Made by a program: the position numbers and the translations under genes. This document shows, one piece after another, positions 43,355 to 52,501 of a DNA stretch of 64,000 nucleotides. The stretch is taken from the NCBI GenBank assembly GCA_938082375.1, contig CALKCJ010000048.1:1-64000 (forward strand). Direction: 5' to 3'. Under the pieces are notes generated by a model that saw only the letters and a program-made list of their open reading frames with translations, did not search any database and was not told the DNA's origin. Every line of letters begins with the position of its first letter. Position 1 is the stretch's first letter. This DNA is from an uncultured Thermomicrobiaceae bacterium. GTDB lineage: Bacteria; Chloroflexota; Chloroflexia; Thermomicrobiales; Thermomicrobiaceae.

Positions 43355-43525
43355 ATGCGCTCCGTGCTCTTGATGTACGGCATGTACGGCGATGAGCAGG
43401 CGGAGGCGGGGCTGTCGCCGGAGGAGTTCAACGAGCTGGTTCAGGCCTATTTCCGCTACGACGACGAGCTGCAGCAGGCCGGCAAGTACATCTTCACGGA
43501 GGCGCTCCAGCCGAGCTCGACCACT
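43355..43525 (+). pseudogene. YciI-like (DGPF domain) protein, truncated
   Basis: ATG 43355 behind GGGGGCAGGAG starts a typical YciI-like protein (MRSVLLMYGMYGDEQAEAG, then AGKYIFTEALQPSSTT), the first half of the ~110-residue domain. After the LQPSST motif the sequence departs at once from the family. The transposase pseudogene begins 24 bases further on the other strand, so the truncation probably marks the insertion point. Confidence 0.65.
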
Positions 43526-43548
43526 CCCTGCTCCGGCAGCGCGGGGGG

Positions 43549-44156
43549 TCAACCGCAATGGCCGCGGGGATTCTCCCTGTCGTAACTCCACCGCGCGGGG
43601 TTAGCGAGGATATACTGGCGAATGCGATTCAAAGAATTTTCGTTGCAAACGACGTGTTCGTAATAATTGCGTTGCCACAGACGCCCGCGGAAGGGTGGAC
43701 ATCCAACTGTTTTGACGCCACGGATGTTATTGAACGCTGACGCGCGATTTGAACGCGCCAACCACATCCGCCACCGTAGGGGCAACCCTTGTGGTTGCCC
43801 ATCCTCATCAGGTGCCCGATCGTCACCGGGGACACCATCGTGGGCAGGCACGAGGCCTGCCCCTCCGGGGGTGGCGTTGGTGATGACGGTGATGCCGTGG
43901 ACGTGATTGGGCATGACTACAAATGCATCCAATTCCACGTTGAGGAACCCTTCTGGCGGGATTTCCCATTCGGCAATCACCATACGCTCGGCATCATTAA
44001 ACCGCATTTAAACCGCATTTCCCCATCCACCACCTCGCTGAACAGCCAGGCCCTGTCCTGCGTGATGATGGTCACGAAATACGCGCCGGGCTGAGAATAA
44101 TCGGAGCTCTTCAGCCGAATGCTGCGGCGGTGGTGTTGCTCCGGATCGAATCGCAC
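43549..44156 (-). pseudogene. REP-type tyrosine transposase (Y1 family), frameshifted
   Basis: A TnpA_REP/RayT-like single-strand transposase. The N-terminal part has the family start (HHRRSIRLKSSDYSQPGAYF, VTIITQDRAWLF), the HUH-type histidine pair lies in VVMPNHVHGI, and the C-terminal WQRNYYEHVV is the usual ending with the catalytic tyrosine region. An exact 11-base tandem duplication (43997-44018) shifts the frame after GEMRF; removing one copy restores GEMRFNDAERMVIAEW and a continuous 198-residue protein. The GTG at 44156 is the likely start. The segment is AT-richer than its surroundings, in line with acquisition. Confidence 0.85.
43997..44018. repeat. 11-bp tandem duplication causing the transposase frameshift
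   Basis: TTAAACCGCAT occurs twice in a row (43997-44007 and 44008-44018), inside the transposase reading frame. Deleting one copy joins the two reading frames exactly. Confidence 0.9.
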
Positions 44157-44157
44157 A

Positions 44158-44391
44158 GTCCGCGCTCCTGTGCAAACTTCTCCGCGTCCTTCACCCGCAG
44201 CTCGCCGGGAATCAACTAGGGCAGCAGGGCGTCGCGCACATGGCGAGAGAGCGGGGTTCACGCTTTGCCTGTTTTATTCGCTCATCGATCGGACCGCAGA
44301 GGGCACCGAAGTGCTGCAATACTTTGCTCGGTGGCGCAGCGCACTTTATCGGACTGAATCCTTCTCTGTTGATAACACCAAAGACGGTGCT
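44158..44391 (-). pseudogene. Remnant of a type I restriction specificity subunit (HsdS) C-terminus
   Basis: The frame reads [17 protein letters not shown], then PIDERIKQAKREPRSLA, then (after a one-base shift) VRDALLP, a stop codon, LIPGELRVKDAEKFAQERGL. These are the conserved C-terminal elements of HsdS (the family consensus near the end is RDALLPKLISGELRV). The lysine codon is replaced by TAG at 44218-44216 and a single-base frameshift lies just before. Only this tail survives; no hsdM or hsdR is nearby. It directly precedes the transposase, so this was probably an insertion or deletion hot spot. Confidence 0.7.
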
Positions 44392-44843
44392 ATTCGCCTC
44401 AAGGCTCGATCGTGCCGACAGCATCGGAGCGCTTCATGACGGTCGAGTGATCGGGACGCACCTAGCAGGTGGAGGCACGTGTTCAGCAGTGGCGCCAATA
44501 GCGCCGATCCTCTCAGCTTTCGGAACAAATCCTGGATCGCAGTCTTCAAGGCAGGAAGCTCATATGCCACTGCACTCCACACGATCTCTGTATCGACCTC
44601 AAAGTAGCCGTGTACAAGGATGTTGCGCATCCCAATCATCTTGCCCCATTCGATCTCTGGGGCGAGAGCCTTGATCTCTTCGGGCAACGATCTTGCTGCT
44701 TCTCCGATAATCTGCAAATGGCGTACGAACCACCCTTGTAGGAGCTCATCCTGCTCAAAGGCCTCTTTGCCACGGACTACATACCGCTCAATGGCTGCTA
44801 TCGCCTCCAGGATGTCTTGCAGACGTTCCTCTGGAGTTCTCAC
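44346..44843 (-). CDS. hepT: HepT-like HEPN toxin with abnormal C-terminus
   Basis: A HEPN (DUF86) ribonuclease-type toxin, partner of MntA. R73, H78 and Y80 form the RX4HXY catalytic motif ([12 protein letters not shown]). Residues 1-108 match the family in full. The reading frame then continues for another ~57 residues ([20 protein letters not shown], then Arg/His-rich), overlapping the HsdS remnant in a different frame, so the natural C-terminus has probably been replaced by a readthrough junction. The usual family length is about 115. The GTG start overlaps the MntA stop (GTGA), showing translational coupling. Confidence 0.82.
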   Translation of the reverse strand: MRTPEERLQDILEAIAAIERYVVRGKEAFEQDELLQGWFVRHLQIIGEAARSLPEEIKALAPEIEWGKMIGMRNILVHGYFEVDTEIVWSAVAYELPALKTAIQDLFRKLRGSALLAPLLNTCLHLLGASRSLDRHEALRCCRHDRALRRIAPSLVLSTEKDSVR

Positions 44844-45130
44844 AGCGGCGCGGCCTCTCGGAGCACGCGTTGCCGGATGCGCGCTTTCAGACCACGCTCC
44901 GTGACCACATCGACGCGGCAGCCCAGCAGGCCTTCCAGCTCGAACTGGAGCCCTCCGAGATCGAAGAGGCTCCTCCCAGGCTCTAATTCGACCAGCAGAT
45001 CGATGTCGCTCTGCTCGTCCGCCTCACCCCGCGCCAAAGAGCCGAAGACCCGCACGTTCCGCGCGCCGTATCTCGCAGCAATCCGCAAAATTTCCTCGCG
45101 CTTCTCTTTTAGGATGCGCTCAAGCGACAT
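44840..45130 (-). CDS. mntA: MntA-type nucleotidyltransferase antitoxin
   Basis: A 96-residue minimal nucleotidyltransferase with the G-S-x10-D-x-D motif ([15 protein letters not shown], residues 30-44). In the HepT/MntA (type VII) system this enzyme adds AMP units to the toxin's tyrosine, silencing it. The partner toxin gene follows with a 4-base overlap. Start ATG 45130 after GGGA; the ORF opens at 45181. Region 45131-45313 has no gene. Base composition is close to that of the rest of this low-GC patch. Confidence 0.88.
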   Translation of the reverse strand: MSLERILKEKREEILRIAARYGARNVRVFGSLARGEADEQSDIDLLVELEPGRSLFDLGGLQFELEGLLGCRVDVVTERGLKARIRQRVLREAAPL

Positions 45131-45313
45131 CGTCGGTTCCCTGCTCGTTTTCCGGGTCGCTTCCTCTGCCGTGCACGACATCCATAGACACCGTGCAGCT
45201 CTATCATAGCCGGGATGCTCGGCCTCGTGGTCTTGCCCGGGTCAACCGGCTCGGCTCTAGCGAGCGCGGCCGGCTGGCTCCCGCGGTGGTGGCTTGCTGC
45301 GCCGGTGGCCTGG

Positions 45314-46531
45314 CTACGGCCGCTCCTCGACCAGGCCGGCGAAATCGCTGACCGCTACCGGCTGGCCGCCGCGCAGGAAGATGCGCGGCACCCGCGCCGC
45401 CAGCGCCGTCACGACCTCGTAGGGGATCGTCCCGCACAGCTCGGCGATGTCGACCGCCGTCATCTCCCCGCTGCGCCCGTCGCCGAGCACGAGCGCTGGC
45501 TCACCTGCTTCAACCTCGCTCACCCGGCTGACCTCAATGACCGTCTGGTCCATGCACACCCGGCCCCGGATGGGGCAGCGCGCGCCCCGGACGACGAACC
45601 AGCCGCGGTTGGAGAGCAGCCGGGGAAGTCCATCACCGTAGCCGATCGGTACCAGGCCGCAGCGGATCGCTCGCTCGGCCACGAAGGTATGGCCGTAGGA
45701 GATCCCTTCGCCGGCCGCTACGGTGAAGACCCGCCCCAGCCGGGTTACCAGCCGCAGGGCCGGCCGGGCGTCCGGCGGCGCTGGCACCGCGACGGAGGGT
45801 GGCAGCCCGTAGAGGACGATCCCGGCGCGCACGAGCCGCTCGCCGGGCAGGTCGGTGTCTCCCACCACACCCCGGAGCGCGGCGGCGCTGTTCGCCTGGT
45901 GGACGACGCGCGGGGCGACACCGTGCCGGGCCAGGAGGTGCCATACCTGGCGGAAGCGGCGTGCCTGTTCCCGGAGAAAGCTGGGGTTGGGCTCGTCGGC
46001 AGTGGCGAAGTGGGTGAAGAGGCCCTCCAGCTCCAGCCGCGGGTCGGCGACGATCGCCTGCGCCAGCTCCAGGGCCTGATCTACTTCAGCGCCGAACCGG
46101 CGCATCCCGGTATCGACCTTGAGGTGCAGCCGCGCCGGGCCACGCTCCTCACCAGCGGCCCGGGCGACGGCCGCGACGTCGGCCGCCGAGCCGACGGCCA
46201 GCGCCAGGTCGGCGTCGAGCGCCGGCTGGAGCAGGGTATAGTTCGGCGGGCCGAGCACCAGCACCGGAGCGGTGATTCTGGCGCTGCGGAGGGCCAGTCC
46301 CTCCTCGATCCGTGCCACCCCTAGCCAGTGCGCTCCGGCGGCGAGCAGCGCCCGGGCGCAGGGGATCAGCCCGTGCCCGTAGGCGTTCGCCTTCACCACG
46401 CCCATCAGGCCCACGTCGTCGGGCAACCGCGCTCGCACAGCATGGAGGTTGTTAGCCAGCGCATCGAGGTCGACCAGCGCGTGGGTACCGGCCTGCGCTG
46501 CCGCCAGTCGGTCGGCAAATCTCAGTGCCAT
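45314..46531 (-). CDS. alr: Alanine racemase
   Basis: A 405-residue PLP enzyme making D-alanine for peptidoglycan. The PLP lysine lies in VVKANAYGHG, the second catalytic residue tyrosine in SYGHTF, and RVCMDQTVIEV and GYGDGLPR are standard. Length is slightly above the usual 360-390. Start ATG follows a GGGGCAGGGG stretch. Divergent from the phosphodiesterase gene. Confidence 0.93.
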   Translation of the reverse strand: MALRFADRLAAAQAGTHALVDLDALANNLHAVRARLPDDVGLMGVVKANAYGHGLIPCARALLAAGAHWLGVARIEEGLALRSARITAPVLVLGPPNYTLLQPALDADLALAVGSAADVAAVARAAGEERGPARLHLKVDTGMRRFGAEVDQALELAQAIVADPRLELEGLFTHFATADEPNPSFLREQARRFRQVWHLLARHGVAPRVVHQANSAAALRGVVGDTDLPGERLVRAGIVLYGLPPSVAVPAPPDARPALRLVTRLGRVFTVAAGEGISYGHTFVAERAIRCGLVPIGYGDGLPRLLSNRGWFVVRGARCPIRGRVCMDQTVIEVSRVSEVEAGEPALVLGDGRSGEMTAVDIAELCGTIPYEVVTALAARVPRIFLRGGQPVAVSDFAGLVEERP

Positions 46532-46728
46532 CCCCTGCCCCCGCTCCCGCTATCTCCGGTGTGCCCCCTGCCGATCGTATGCGCTGAGGGAGGGATCTGC
46601 CAAGCAGGCCCCGAACCGCGCCAGGGCAGCGGGCTATACTGGGCCTAGTGGCCGTTCTCGGGCTCCTGAGTCGGGACGGCGCCTGAGAGGTCGAGCGAGC
46701 CAAGCCCTTGCTTGGAGAGGAGCAGACC

Positions 46729-47988
46729 GTGCAGCCATACGAGAGCGCCGAGCAGCGCGTCCTGCGCCAGGTTCGCTTTGGCGACGAGCAGCCCACCTGG
46801 ATCCGTCCCAGCTACGACGGCTTCGGCATCGCCAACCTCCCCTGGTCGCTCCTCGCCGCGCTCGGCGGTGAACCCCAAGGGCCGCCGGTCTCTGCCGCAG
46901 TCTGGCCGCAGCAGCTCGCCGCTGGGGTCGAGGCCGCCCTGCTGCTCATCGTTGACGGGCTGGGCTACCGGCGGCTCCAGGAGACGATGGCCGAAGGGAT
47001 CACTCCGGCGCTGGCCCGGCTGCGCGAGCAGGCCGCCTGGTTCCCGCTCACCTCGATCTTTCCCTCCACCACCGCGGCGGCCTTGACCACGCTGGCGACC
47101 GGCCAGCCGCCCTCCCGGCACGGGCTGGTCGGCTTCACCTGCTACCTGCGCGAATTCGGAATGCTGAGCAACTTGCTCTTCTGGACTCCGCTCGGGAAGT
47201 TCCCCAGCTATGCCAGCCAGGGGCTCGACCCGCGGGCCTTCCTCCCGGTGCCCACCATCGCTGGACTGGCGACTCAGCAGGGGATCGACTGCGTCGTGGT
47301 GGCCCCGGAGGCCTTTCGGGAGACGCCGATGACGCGGATGCACTCAGCCGAGGCCCGCTACCACGGTTACCGGACGGCTGGCGAGTTCGTCGCGCATGTA
47401 CACCAGGCACTGGCCAGGCCAGGTCGGCTCCTGGTCACGGCCTACTGGGATACGATCGATAACCTGGGGCACTTCTCCGGCCCAGATCACCCAGCGACCT
47501 TGGCCGAGCTGCGGCTGCTTGACCGGCTCCTGGTCGACGAGCTGCTGGCGCGCTTGCCCCGGCGCGACGTGCTCGTCGTGCTCACCGCCGACCACGGCAT
47601 GGTGCCGCTCGACCCCGCGCGCGAGCACCGGTTGAACGGGTTGCCGCTCCTCGATCGGGCCGCGGTTCCTCCGGGAGGCGAGCGGCGGGCCGTCTACTGG
47701 TATGTCCGCTCCGAGGAGCGGGAGGCGCTCCAGCAGGAGCTGCTGGAGCTGGCCGGTGAGGACGGCTGGCTCGCCAGCGGCGAGACACTCCTGCGCGAGG
47801 GGCTGTTCGGCCCACCACCCCATCACCCGGAGGCAGCCTGGCGGGTAGGAGACTTCGTCCTGATCGCCCGTGGCGGTGCCAGCTTTCCCTACGATCCGCC
47901 CGGCGTCACCCCGCGCCCCTCGTTCGGCGCGCACGCCGGCCTGGAAGCCGAGGAGCAGCTCGCCCCCTGCCTGGTCTGGCGGCCCTAA
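46729..47988 (+). CDS. Nucleotide pyrophosphatase/phosphodiesterase-like protein
   Basis: A 419-residue protein of the alkaline-phosphatase superfamily (type I phosphodiesterase/nucleotide pyrophosphatase group). Metal ligands are seen in IVDGLGY, the nucleophile threonine in PSTTAAALTTLATG, then AYWDTIDNLGHFSG and TADHGMV. It hydrolyses phosphate esters or diesters, substrate unknown. The start is GTG 46729 behind GGAGAGGAG. It lacks a signal peptide, so a cytosolic role is likely. Confidence 0.85.
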   Translation: MQPYESAEQRVLRQVRFGDEQPTWIRPSYDGFGIANLPWSLLAALGGEPQGPPVSAAVWPQQLAAGVEAALLLIVDGLGYRRLQETMAEGITPALARLREQAAWFPLTSIFPSTTAAALTTLATGQPPSRHGLVGFTCYLREFGMLSNLLFWTPLGKFPSYASQGLDPRAFLPVPTIAGLATQQGIDCVVVAPEAFRETPMTRMHSAEARYHGYRTAGEFVAHVHQALARPGRLLVTAYWDTIDNLGHFSGPDHPATLAELRLLDRLLVDELLARLPRRDVLVVLTADHGMVPLDPAREHRLNGLPLLDRAAVPPGGERRAVYWYVRSEEREALQQELLELAGEDGWLASGETLLREGLFGPPPHHPEAAWRVGDFVLIARGGASFPYDPPGVTPRPSFGAHAGLEAEEQLAPCLVWRP

Positions 47989-48039
47989 GCCCTGCTGCCG
48001 TCCGGTCTTCGCGACGAACCGAGAGCCTCGCTGGCGATG

Positions 48040-49596
48040 CTACTCGCCCTCCGACTCGGGCGCGGTAACCTGTGGCGATCGAGCGGGGATCGGCTGGCGA
48101 GGAAAGCTGAGCACGACCAACGCGAACGCGAGCACGACCACGATCAGGATGCCAAGGTAGACCGCCCCGAGCGCATCGGCCAGGGCTGCGCGCAGCGCAG
48201 CGAGCTGGGCAGGGTCGAGCGCGGCTCGCAGCTCGGGGTTGAGCAGCGCGTTGCTCGATGTCTCCGAGGTTGCCATGCCCAGCCGCGAGCGCATGGCCGT
48301 GCTGAGCACCGTTCCCAGCGCGGCGACCCCGACCGCCCCGCCGATGGTGCGCGAGAACCCGACGAGCGCGGTGACGATGCCCCGCTCCTCCCAGCCGACC
48401 GCGTTCTGCACCGCGATAATGAACGCCGTCGAGCTGAAGCCCATGCCGACCCCGAAGAGCGCCGCCACCACCACTGGCCAGAGCAACTCCGCGCGGCTCG
48501 GCACGAGCTGGAGGAGCAGCCCGGCCAGGAGCATCGCGGTCATCCCGACCACCACCGGTGCCCGGAAACTGAAGCGCAAGATGATCCGGCCCGAAGCCGT
48601 CGAGGCGAACGACCAGCCGAGTGCGAACGGCATCACGACAGTGCCGGCAGTGATCGCGGTGCCGCCGAGCACGCCCTGGACGAAGAGCGGGAGGTACGAG
48701 GTGACACCAAACATCCCGGCACCAATCAGGACGCCACCAGTGAAGACAACGCCGATCAAGCGCCGCCGGAAGAGCCACAGCGGCAGCACCGGTTCCCTGG
48801 CCCGCGATTCGACGCGCAGGAAGACCCCGAGCAGGAACGTGCCGACTGCCAGGCTCCCCACAACATCGGGCGCCGTCCAGCCCCGGCCCTCGCCCGCTCG
48901 CAGCAGGCCGAGCAGGAGCAGCGCCAGCCCGACAGTCAGCGCGAGTGCACCAGCGTAGTCGATGCGGTGCGGCCGCCGTGCGATGCGCTCGCGCAGGGCT
49001 AGACCGATCAGGAGCAGGGAAACGAGCCCGAAGGGGATGTTGACGTAGAAGACCCAGCGCCAGCTCAACGTGTCGGTGATGAAGCCGCCGACGGTCGGCC
49101 CGGCCACGGCAGAGGCGCCCCAGACCGCGCTGGTCAGTCCCTGGAGGCGGGCCCGCTGCTCGATCGAGAAGAGATCGCCGAGGATGGTCAGCGTGACCGG
49201 GATGATCCCGCCCGCCCCCAGGCCCTGCAGCATGCGGAAGAGCACGAGCTGGGGCATCGATTGGGCGAGGCCGCACAGGATCGAGCCGAGCAGGAAGAGC
49301 AGCGTGGCGACAACGAGCAGCCGCTTCCGCCCGTACAGGTCGGCCAGGCGTCCGTAGAGTGGCACGGTTGTGGTTGACGTCAGCAGGTAGCCAGAGAAGA
49401 CCCAGGGATAGAGCGCCAGTCCACCGAGCTGGCCGACGATGGTCGGCATGGCTGTGCCCACGATGCTGGTATCCAGCGCCGCCAGGAAGGTGCCGAACAG
49501 CACGCCGGTGACCACGGCAATCTGCCCGCCGCGGCTGAGCTCACGCGGTGACTCCTCGTGGGTCGAGATCTCCGGCGTGCGCAGTGGACGTCCCAT
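48040..49596 (-). CDS. DHA2-family multidrug efflux MFS transporter
   Basis: A 518-residue, 14-helix major-facilitator protein of the drug:H+ antiporter-2 (EmrB/QacA) family. Helix 1 contains LDTSIVGTAMPTI (motif D1), the 2-3 loop GRLADLYGRKRLL (motif A), and motif C AVAGPTVGGFITD. It likely exports drugs or other amphipathic compounds. Convergent with the phosphodiesterase gene (51 bases apart). No regulator is adjacent. Confidence 0.88.
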   Translation of the reverse strand: MGRPLRTPEISTHEESPRELSRGGQIAVVTGVLFGTFLAALDTSIVGTAMPTIVGQLGGLALYPWVFSGYLLTSTTTVPLYGRLADLYGRKRLLVVATLLFLLGSILCGLAQSMPQLVLFRMLQGLGAGGIIPVTLTILGDLFSIEQRARLQGLTSAVWGASAVAGPTVGGFITDTLSWRWVFYVNIPFGLVSLLLIGLALRERIARRPHRIDYAGALALTVGLALLLLGLLRAGEGRGWTAPDVVGSLAVGTFLLGVFLRVESRAREPVLPLWLFRRRLIGVVFTGGVLIGAGMFGVTSYLPLFVQGVLGGTAITAGTVVMPFALGWSFASTASGRIILRFSFRAPVVVGMTAMLLAGLLLQLVPSRAELLWPVVVAALFGVGMGFSSTAFIIAVQNAVGWEERGIVTALVGFSRTIGGAVGVAALGTVLSTAMRSRLGMATSETSSNALLNPELRAALDPAQLAALRAALADALGAVYLGILIVVVLAFALVVLSFPRQPIPARSPQVTAPESEGE

Positions 49597-50322
49597 CGTG
49601 CCTGCCGCCCCCGTTCGCGCTCAACTCCCAGGCCGGCAGTGAGGCATCCTCCGGATCGAGGGCTCGGCTCAGTATAGGCCCCGCCCCCCTCGGCGGCTAT
49701 CCTCCGCGAGGCAGGCCGGGTGCCGGCACTGCTCGGCCGAGCGCAGCCAGCGCAAGGGGCGCCAGAGCAGCACACAGTGCGGCCAGCACTGGCAGAGGCA
49801 AAGCCGCTGTGGAGCGCCCGCTGGGCGACGAGAGGCCGAGCTCGGCCGCTGAAGAGCGGATTTTGGCGAGCTGGAGGGATCTTGTCGCGAGCGGATGCAC
49901 TGATTTTGGAGGCCGCGACGGGCGTGCGAGCGCTCACGCATGCTGAGCTGCAGGAGGTGCTGGCGCACGTGGCGCAGGCCTGCTTCGACCCGGACGCGAG
50001 AGAGCAAGCGGGTGGACGGCGCGACGCACCTGCTCACCTCGCGTTACCCCTCCCCGCTGGCAAGACTTTCGCCGTCGAGTGGCTCTCTCCACTCTTACCT
50101 CGATACCGCCGCTGATTCGGACGGCAGTGTCGCTCGACCATCGGTGTTTCGGCGCCAGCCGGTTCGCCTGTCTGGTGCAGTTGCTCTCTGGAGTGTAAGG
50201 ATCACCGGCAGGGAAGGCCTGTTCTGCCGGGCAATCACCCGGCCAAGAAGGGCCCTCCTTGCGGAAACTGTGTGAGCGGGGCAAGATGCGCCGGCAGGTA
50301 CGTCAGTGGAGGAGATGGCGTG
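49597..50322. other. Gap, one doubtful remnant
   Basis: No gene with support. A plus-strand stretch starting TTG 49882 behind GGAGGG (LSRADALILEAATGVRALTH, then ELQEVLAHVAQACFDPDARE) looks protein-like for about 50 residues and then loses character, ending at 50115. It may be a truncated remnant of an unknown protein. The remaining bases show no RNA gene or hairpin that I can defend. Confidence 0.3.
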
Positions 50323-50919
50323 ATGGTTCCAGAGCATCTGCTTGCCGACGAGCGGGCCCGGCCAGTGCTCGACCGACTCTACGCGCTCGATCAGGCACAG
50401 CGCCAGGCCGGGCTGCCGCCCGGGCAGCGGATCCGCAGCGTCACCCCACCGACCGGGGCGTTTCTCTACGCCACCGCCCTGGCGCTGCGGCCGGCCAGGG
50501 TCTTCGAGATGGGCTCGTCTGTCGGCTACTCGACGATCTGGCTGGCGCTGGCCGCCCGCGAGTACGGCGGCCAGGTGATTGGGAGCGAGCTGCGACCCGA
50601 GCGGGTCGAGGAGGCGAACCGCCACCTCCGCGAGGCTGGTCTCGATGCTGTGGCCGAGATCCGCGAGGGGGACGCGGCCGCGCTCGCCCAGGCGCTCGAT
50701 GGACTGGGCCTGGTCTTCATCGATGCAGAGAAGGTCGACTACACACGCCTGTTCCAGGCGGTGATCGAGCGTGTCCTGCCCGGGGGGTTGCTCCTCACCG
50801 ACAACGTGGTCTCGCACGACTGCTCCGACTACCTCGCGTTCCTGCGCCAGCGGCGCGATGTGACCACGGTCACGCTGCCTTTCGAGCGAGGGATCGAGTG
50901 GACGCTCAAGCGGTGGTGA
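50323..50919 (+). CDS. O-methyltransferase (COMT-like, SAM-dependent)
   Basis: A 198-residue enzyme of the methyltransferase-3 group (catechol/caffeoyl-CoA O-methyltransferase type). Motif I is VFEMGSSVGYSTIWLALA; the acidic metal-binding motif is VFIDAEKVDY, and LLLTDNVVSHD follows. Likely methylates a hydroxyl of a small phenolic or similar substrate with Mg2+. The ATG 50323 (or the adjacent GTG) follows GGAGGAG. Confidence 0.85.
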   Translation: MVPEHLLADERARPVLDRLYALDQAQRQAGLPPGQRIRSVTPPTGAFLYATALALRPARVFEMGSSVGYSTIWLALAAREYGGQVIGSELRPERVEEANRHLREAGLDAVAEIREGDAAALAQALDGLGLVFIDAEKVDYTRLFQAVIERVLPGGLLLTDNVVSHDCSDYLAFLRQRRDVTTVTLPFERGIEWTLKRW

Positions 50920-51034
50920 GCGCACCCTTCAGTTGCTGGCAAGATCCTGGCTGATTTGCCCCAGGGGACGCGACCCCCTACAGGGTGACATTCGTCTTGG
51001 CCATGCGCTTCTGGCGGAACGAGCGACAAGGGGG

Positions 51035-51634
51035 CTATGAGCGCAGACCGAGCCGCTGGAGTTCGTGCTCCAGCTCCTGCCGACTGAGCGGCCCCAACCA
51101 CGACTTGACGATCTTCCCCTCGCGGTCGATCAGGTAGCTCTGGGGGATACCGAGGACGCTCCAGCGCTGGCTCACGGCGCCGTCCTGGTCGAGGACGAAG
51201 AGCCAGGTGAGCTGGTACTTATCGACGAAGGCGCGCACCTCCGGCTCCGGCTCGAGCTGGTTCACGCCGATGGCGACGAAGCCGGCGTCGTGATAGGCCC
51301 GGTAGGCGTGCTCGATCTCCGGCATCTCGGCCCGGCAAGGGCCGCACCAGGTCGCCCAGAAGTTGACCAGCACGACCTGGCCGCGGTAGTCGGAGAGCCG
51401 GACGTCCCCGCCGCCGAGCCTTGGCAGCGTGAAGTCCGGGGCCGGAGCGCCCACCTGGATCGCCTGGCCGACCACGCGTGGCGGAGGGGTATTCGCCCGG
51501 TCGAGGTACCAGCGGAGCAGGTAGACGCCACTGACCAGCGAGGTGGCCAAGGCGATGTTGAGCAGCAGGATCAGCCAGATCGGGCGATGGCGCTTTCCCG
51601 ATGCTGACGTCGGTGGCTCATGCTGGGTGGGCAT
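51035..51634 (-). CDS. TlpA/ResA-like membrane-anchored thioredoxin
   Basis: A 199-residue periplasm-facing thiol reductase. An N-terminal anchor helix (IWLILLLNIALATSLVSGVY) is followed by an AhpC-TSA/redoxin domain with the active site WCGPC (C97, C100) and the cis-proline loop GIPQSYLID. Such proteins serve in cytochrome c maturation or copper insertion. ATG 51634 is chosen behind GGAG; a GTG three bases earlier is equally possible. Neighbour genes give no clue. Confidence 0.88.
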   Translation of the reverse strand: MPTQHEPPTSASGKRHRPIWLILLLNIALATSLVSGVYLLRWYLDRANTPPPRVVGQAIQVGAPAPDFTLPRLGGGDVRLSDYRGQVVLVNFWATWCGPCRAEMPEIEHAYRAYHDAGFVAIGVNQLEPEPEVRAFVDKYQLTWLFVLDQDGAVSQRWSVLGIPQSYLIDREGKIVKSWLGPLSRQELEHELQRLGLRS

Positions 51635-51755
51635 CACGACCAGCTCTCCTGCCGGGCAGCTCTCGGTGCTCCGCATCTATGCCCGCGTGCGCGGGGTGGA
51701 GCGCTCACCCGCCGTAATGATGCCCGAGCGCGCGGTTGCGGAGTAGGGGCGGTGC

Positions 51756-52241
51756 TTATCCCCACGCTAGCTCCTGGAACGTGCGGTCATAGTAGATAAG
51801 TGGATCGTCGCTGAGGCCGAGTTCGAGCGCGGCGACCTCACCGACGAAGATCGTGTGGTCGCCACCGTCGTAGGCGGCCCAGGGGCGACACTCGATCCAG
51901 GCCAGGCAGCCCTCGATCAGCGGCGGGCCGAGCGCGCCGATGCGGTGGGGCACTCTGCTGAAGGTCGGGTCGGCCAGCGGCGCCCGGCCGGAGAACTGCT
52001 CGGCCAGGAACTCCTGGTCGCGCGCCAGCACGTTGACTACCCACGCCGGTGCTTCGGCGATCAGCCGGTGGCTCTGGATCGCGCGGTCGATGCAGATCAA
52101 CACGAGCGGGGGTTCGAGCGAGACAGAGCAGAAGGCGGTGACGGTCACGCCGTGGTAGCCGTGTGCGCCGGCCGTCGTGACCACCGTCACGCCACTGGCG
52201 AAGCGCGCCATCACGTCGCGGAAGAGATCTGGATCGACCAC
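51756..52241 (-). CDS. Flavin reductase-domain protein
   Basis: A 161-residue FMN-binding reductase of the HpaC/flavin_reduct family. Signature elements: MARFASGVTVVTTAGAHGYH and GVTVTAFCSVSLEPPLVLIC, then NVLARDQEFLAEQFSG. It usually supplies FMNH2 to a partner monooxygenase, but none is adjacent. The GTG start at 52241 follows GAGAGGTG at a normal distance; the ORF to 52460 has no family match. Confidence 0.87.
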   Translation of the reverse strand: MVDPDLFRDVMARFASGVTVVTTAGAHGYHGVTVTAFCSVSLEPPLVLICIDRAIQSHRLIAEAPAWVVNVLARDQEFLAEQFSGRAPLADPTFSRVPHRIGALGPPLIEGCLAWIECRPWAAYDGGDHTIFVGEVAALELGLSDDPLIYYDRTFQELAWG

Positions 52242-52501
52242 AGCTCGAGCACCTCTCGACCCGGCGCGGTGCCTTTCGAGACAGAGTATGGATGAGGGCC
52301 TGGAGCGGAGCCAGGGCGAACGATGGACAAAGCTTCCCTGCAGCGCTGCGACTGCATTGGAGCGGACAGAGCCTGTGCTACGCCATGCGGCGGGTTTCGC
52401 CACCAGGTAGTTGACAGGCGGTGCACTGCTGCCGACAATAGGCTCGCGCGAACGTTTCACTGCGTGATCGGCGCCTCGCTGGTGCCTGTGGGGAGTATCC
52501 G

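Noticed and set aside
47906-49276. 456-codon minus-strand frame inside the DHA2 transporter
   Set aside because: Same strand but other frame of a clear 14-helix transporter; Arg/Gly/Ala-rich nonsense.
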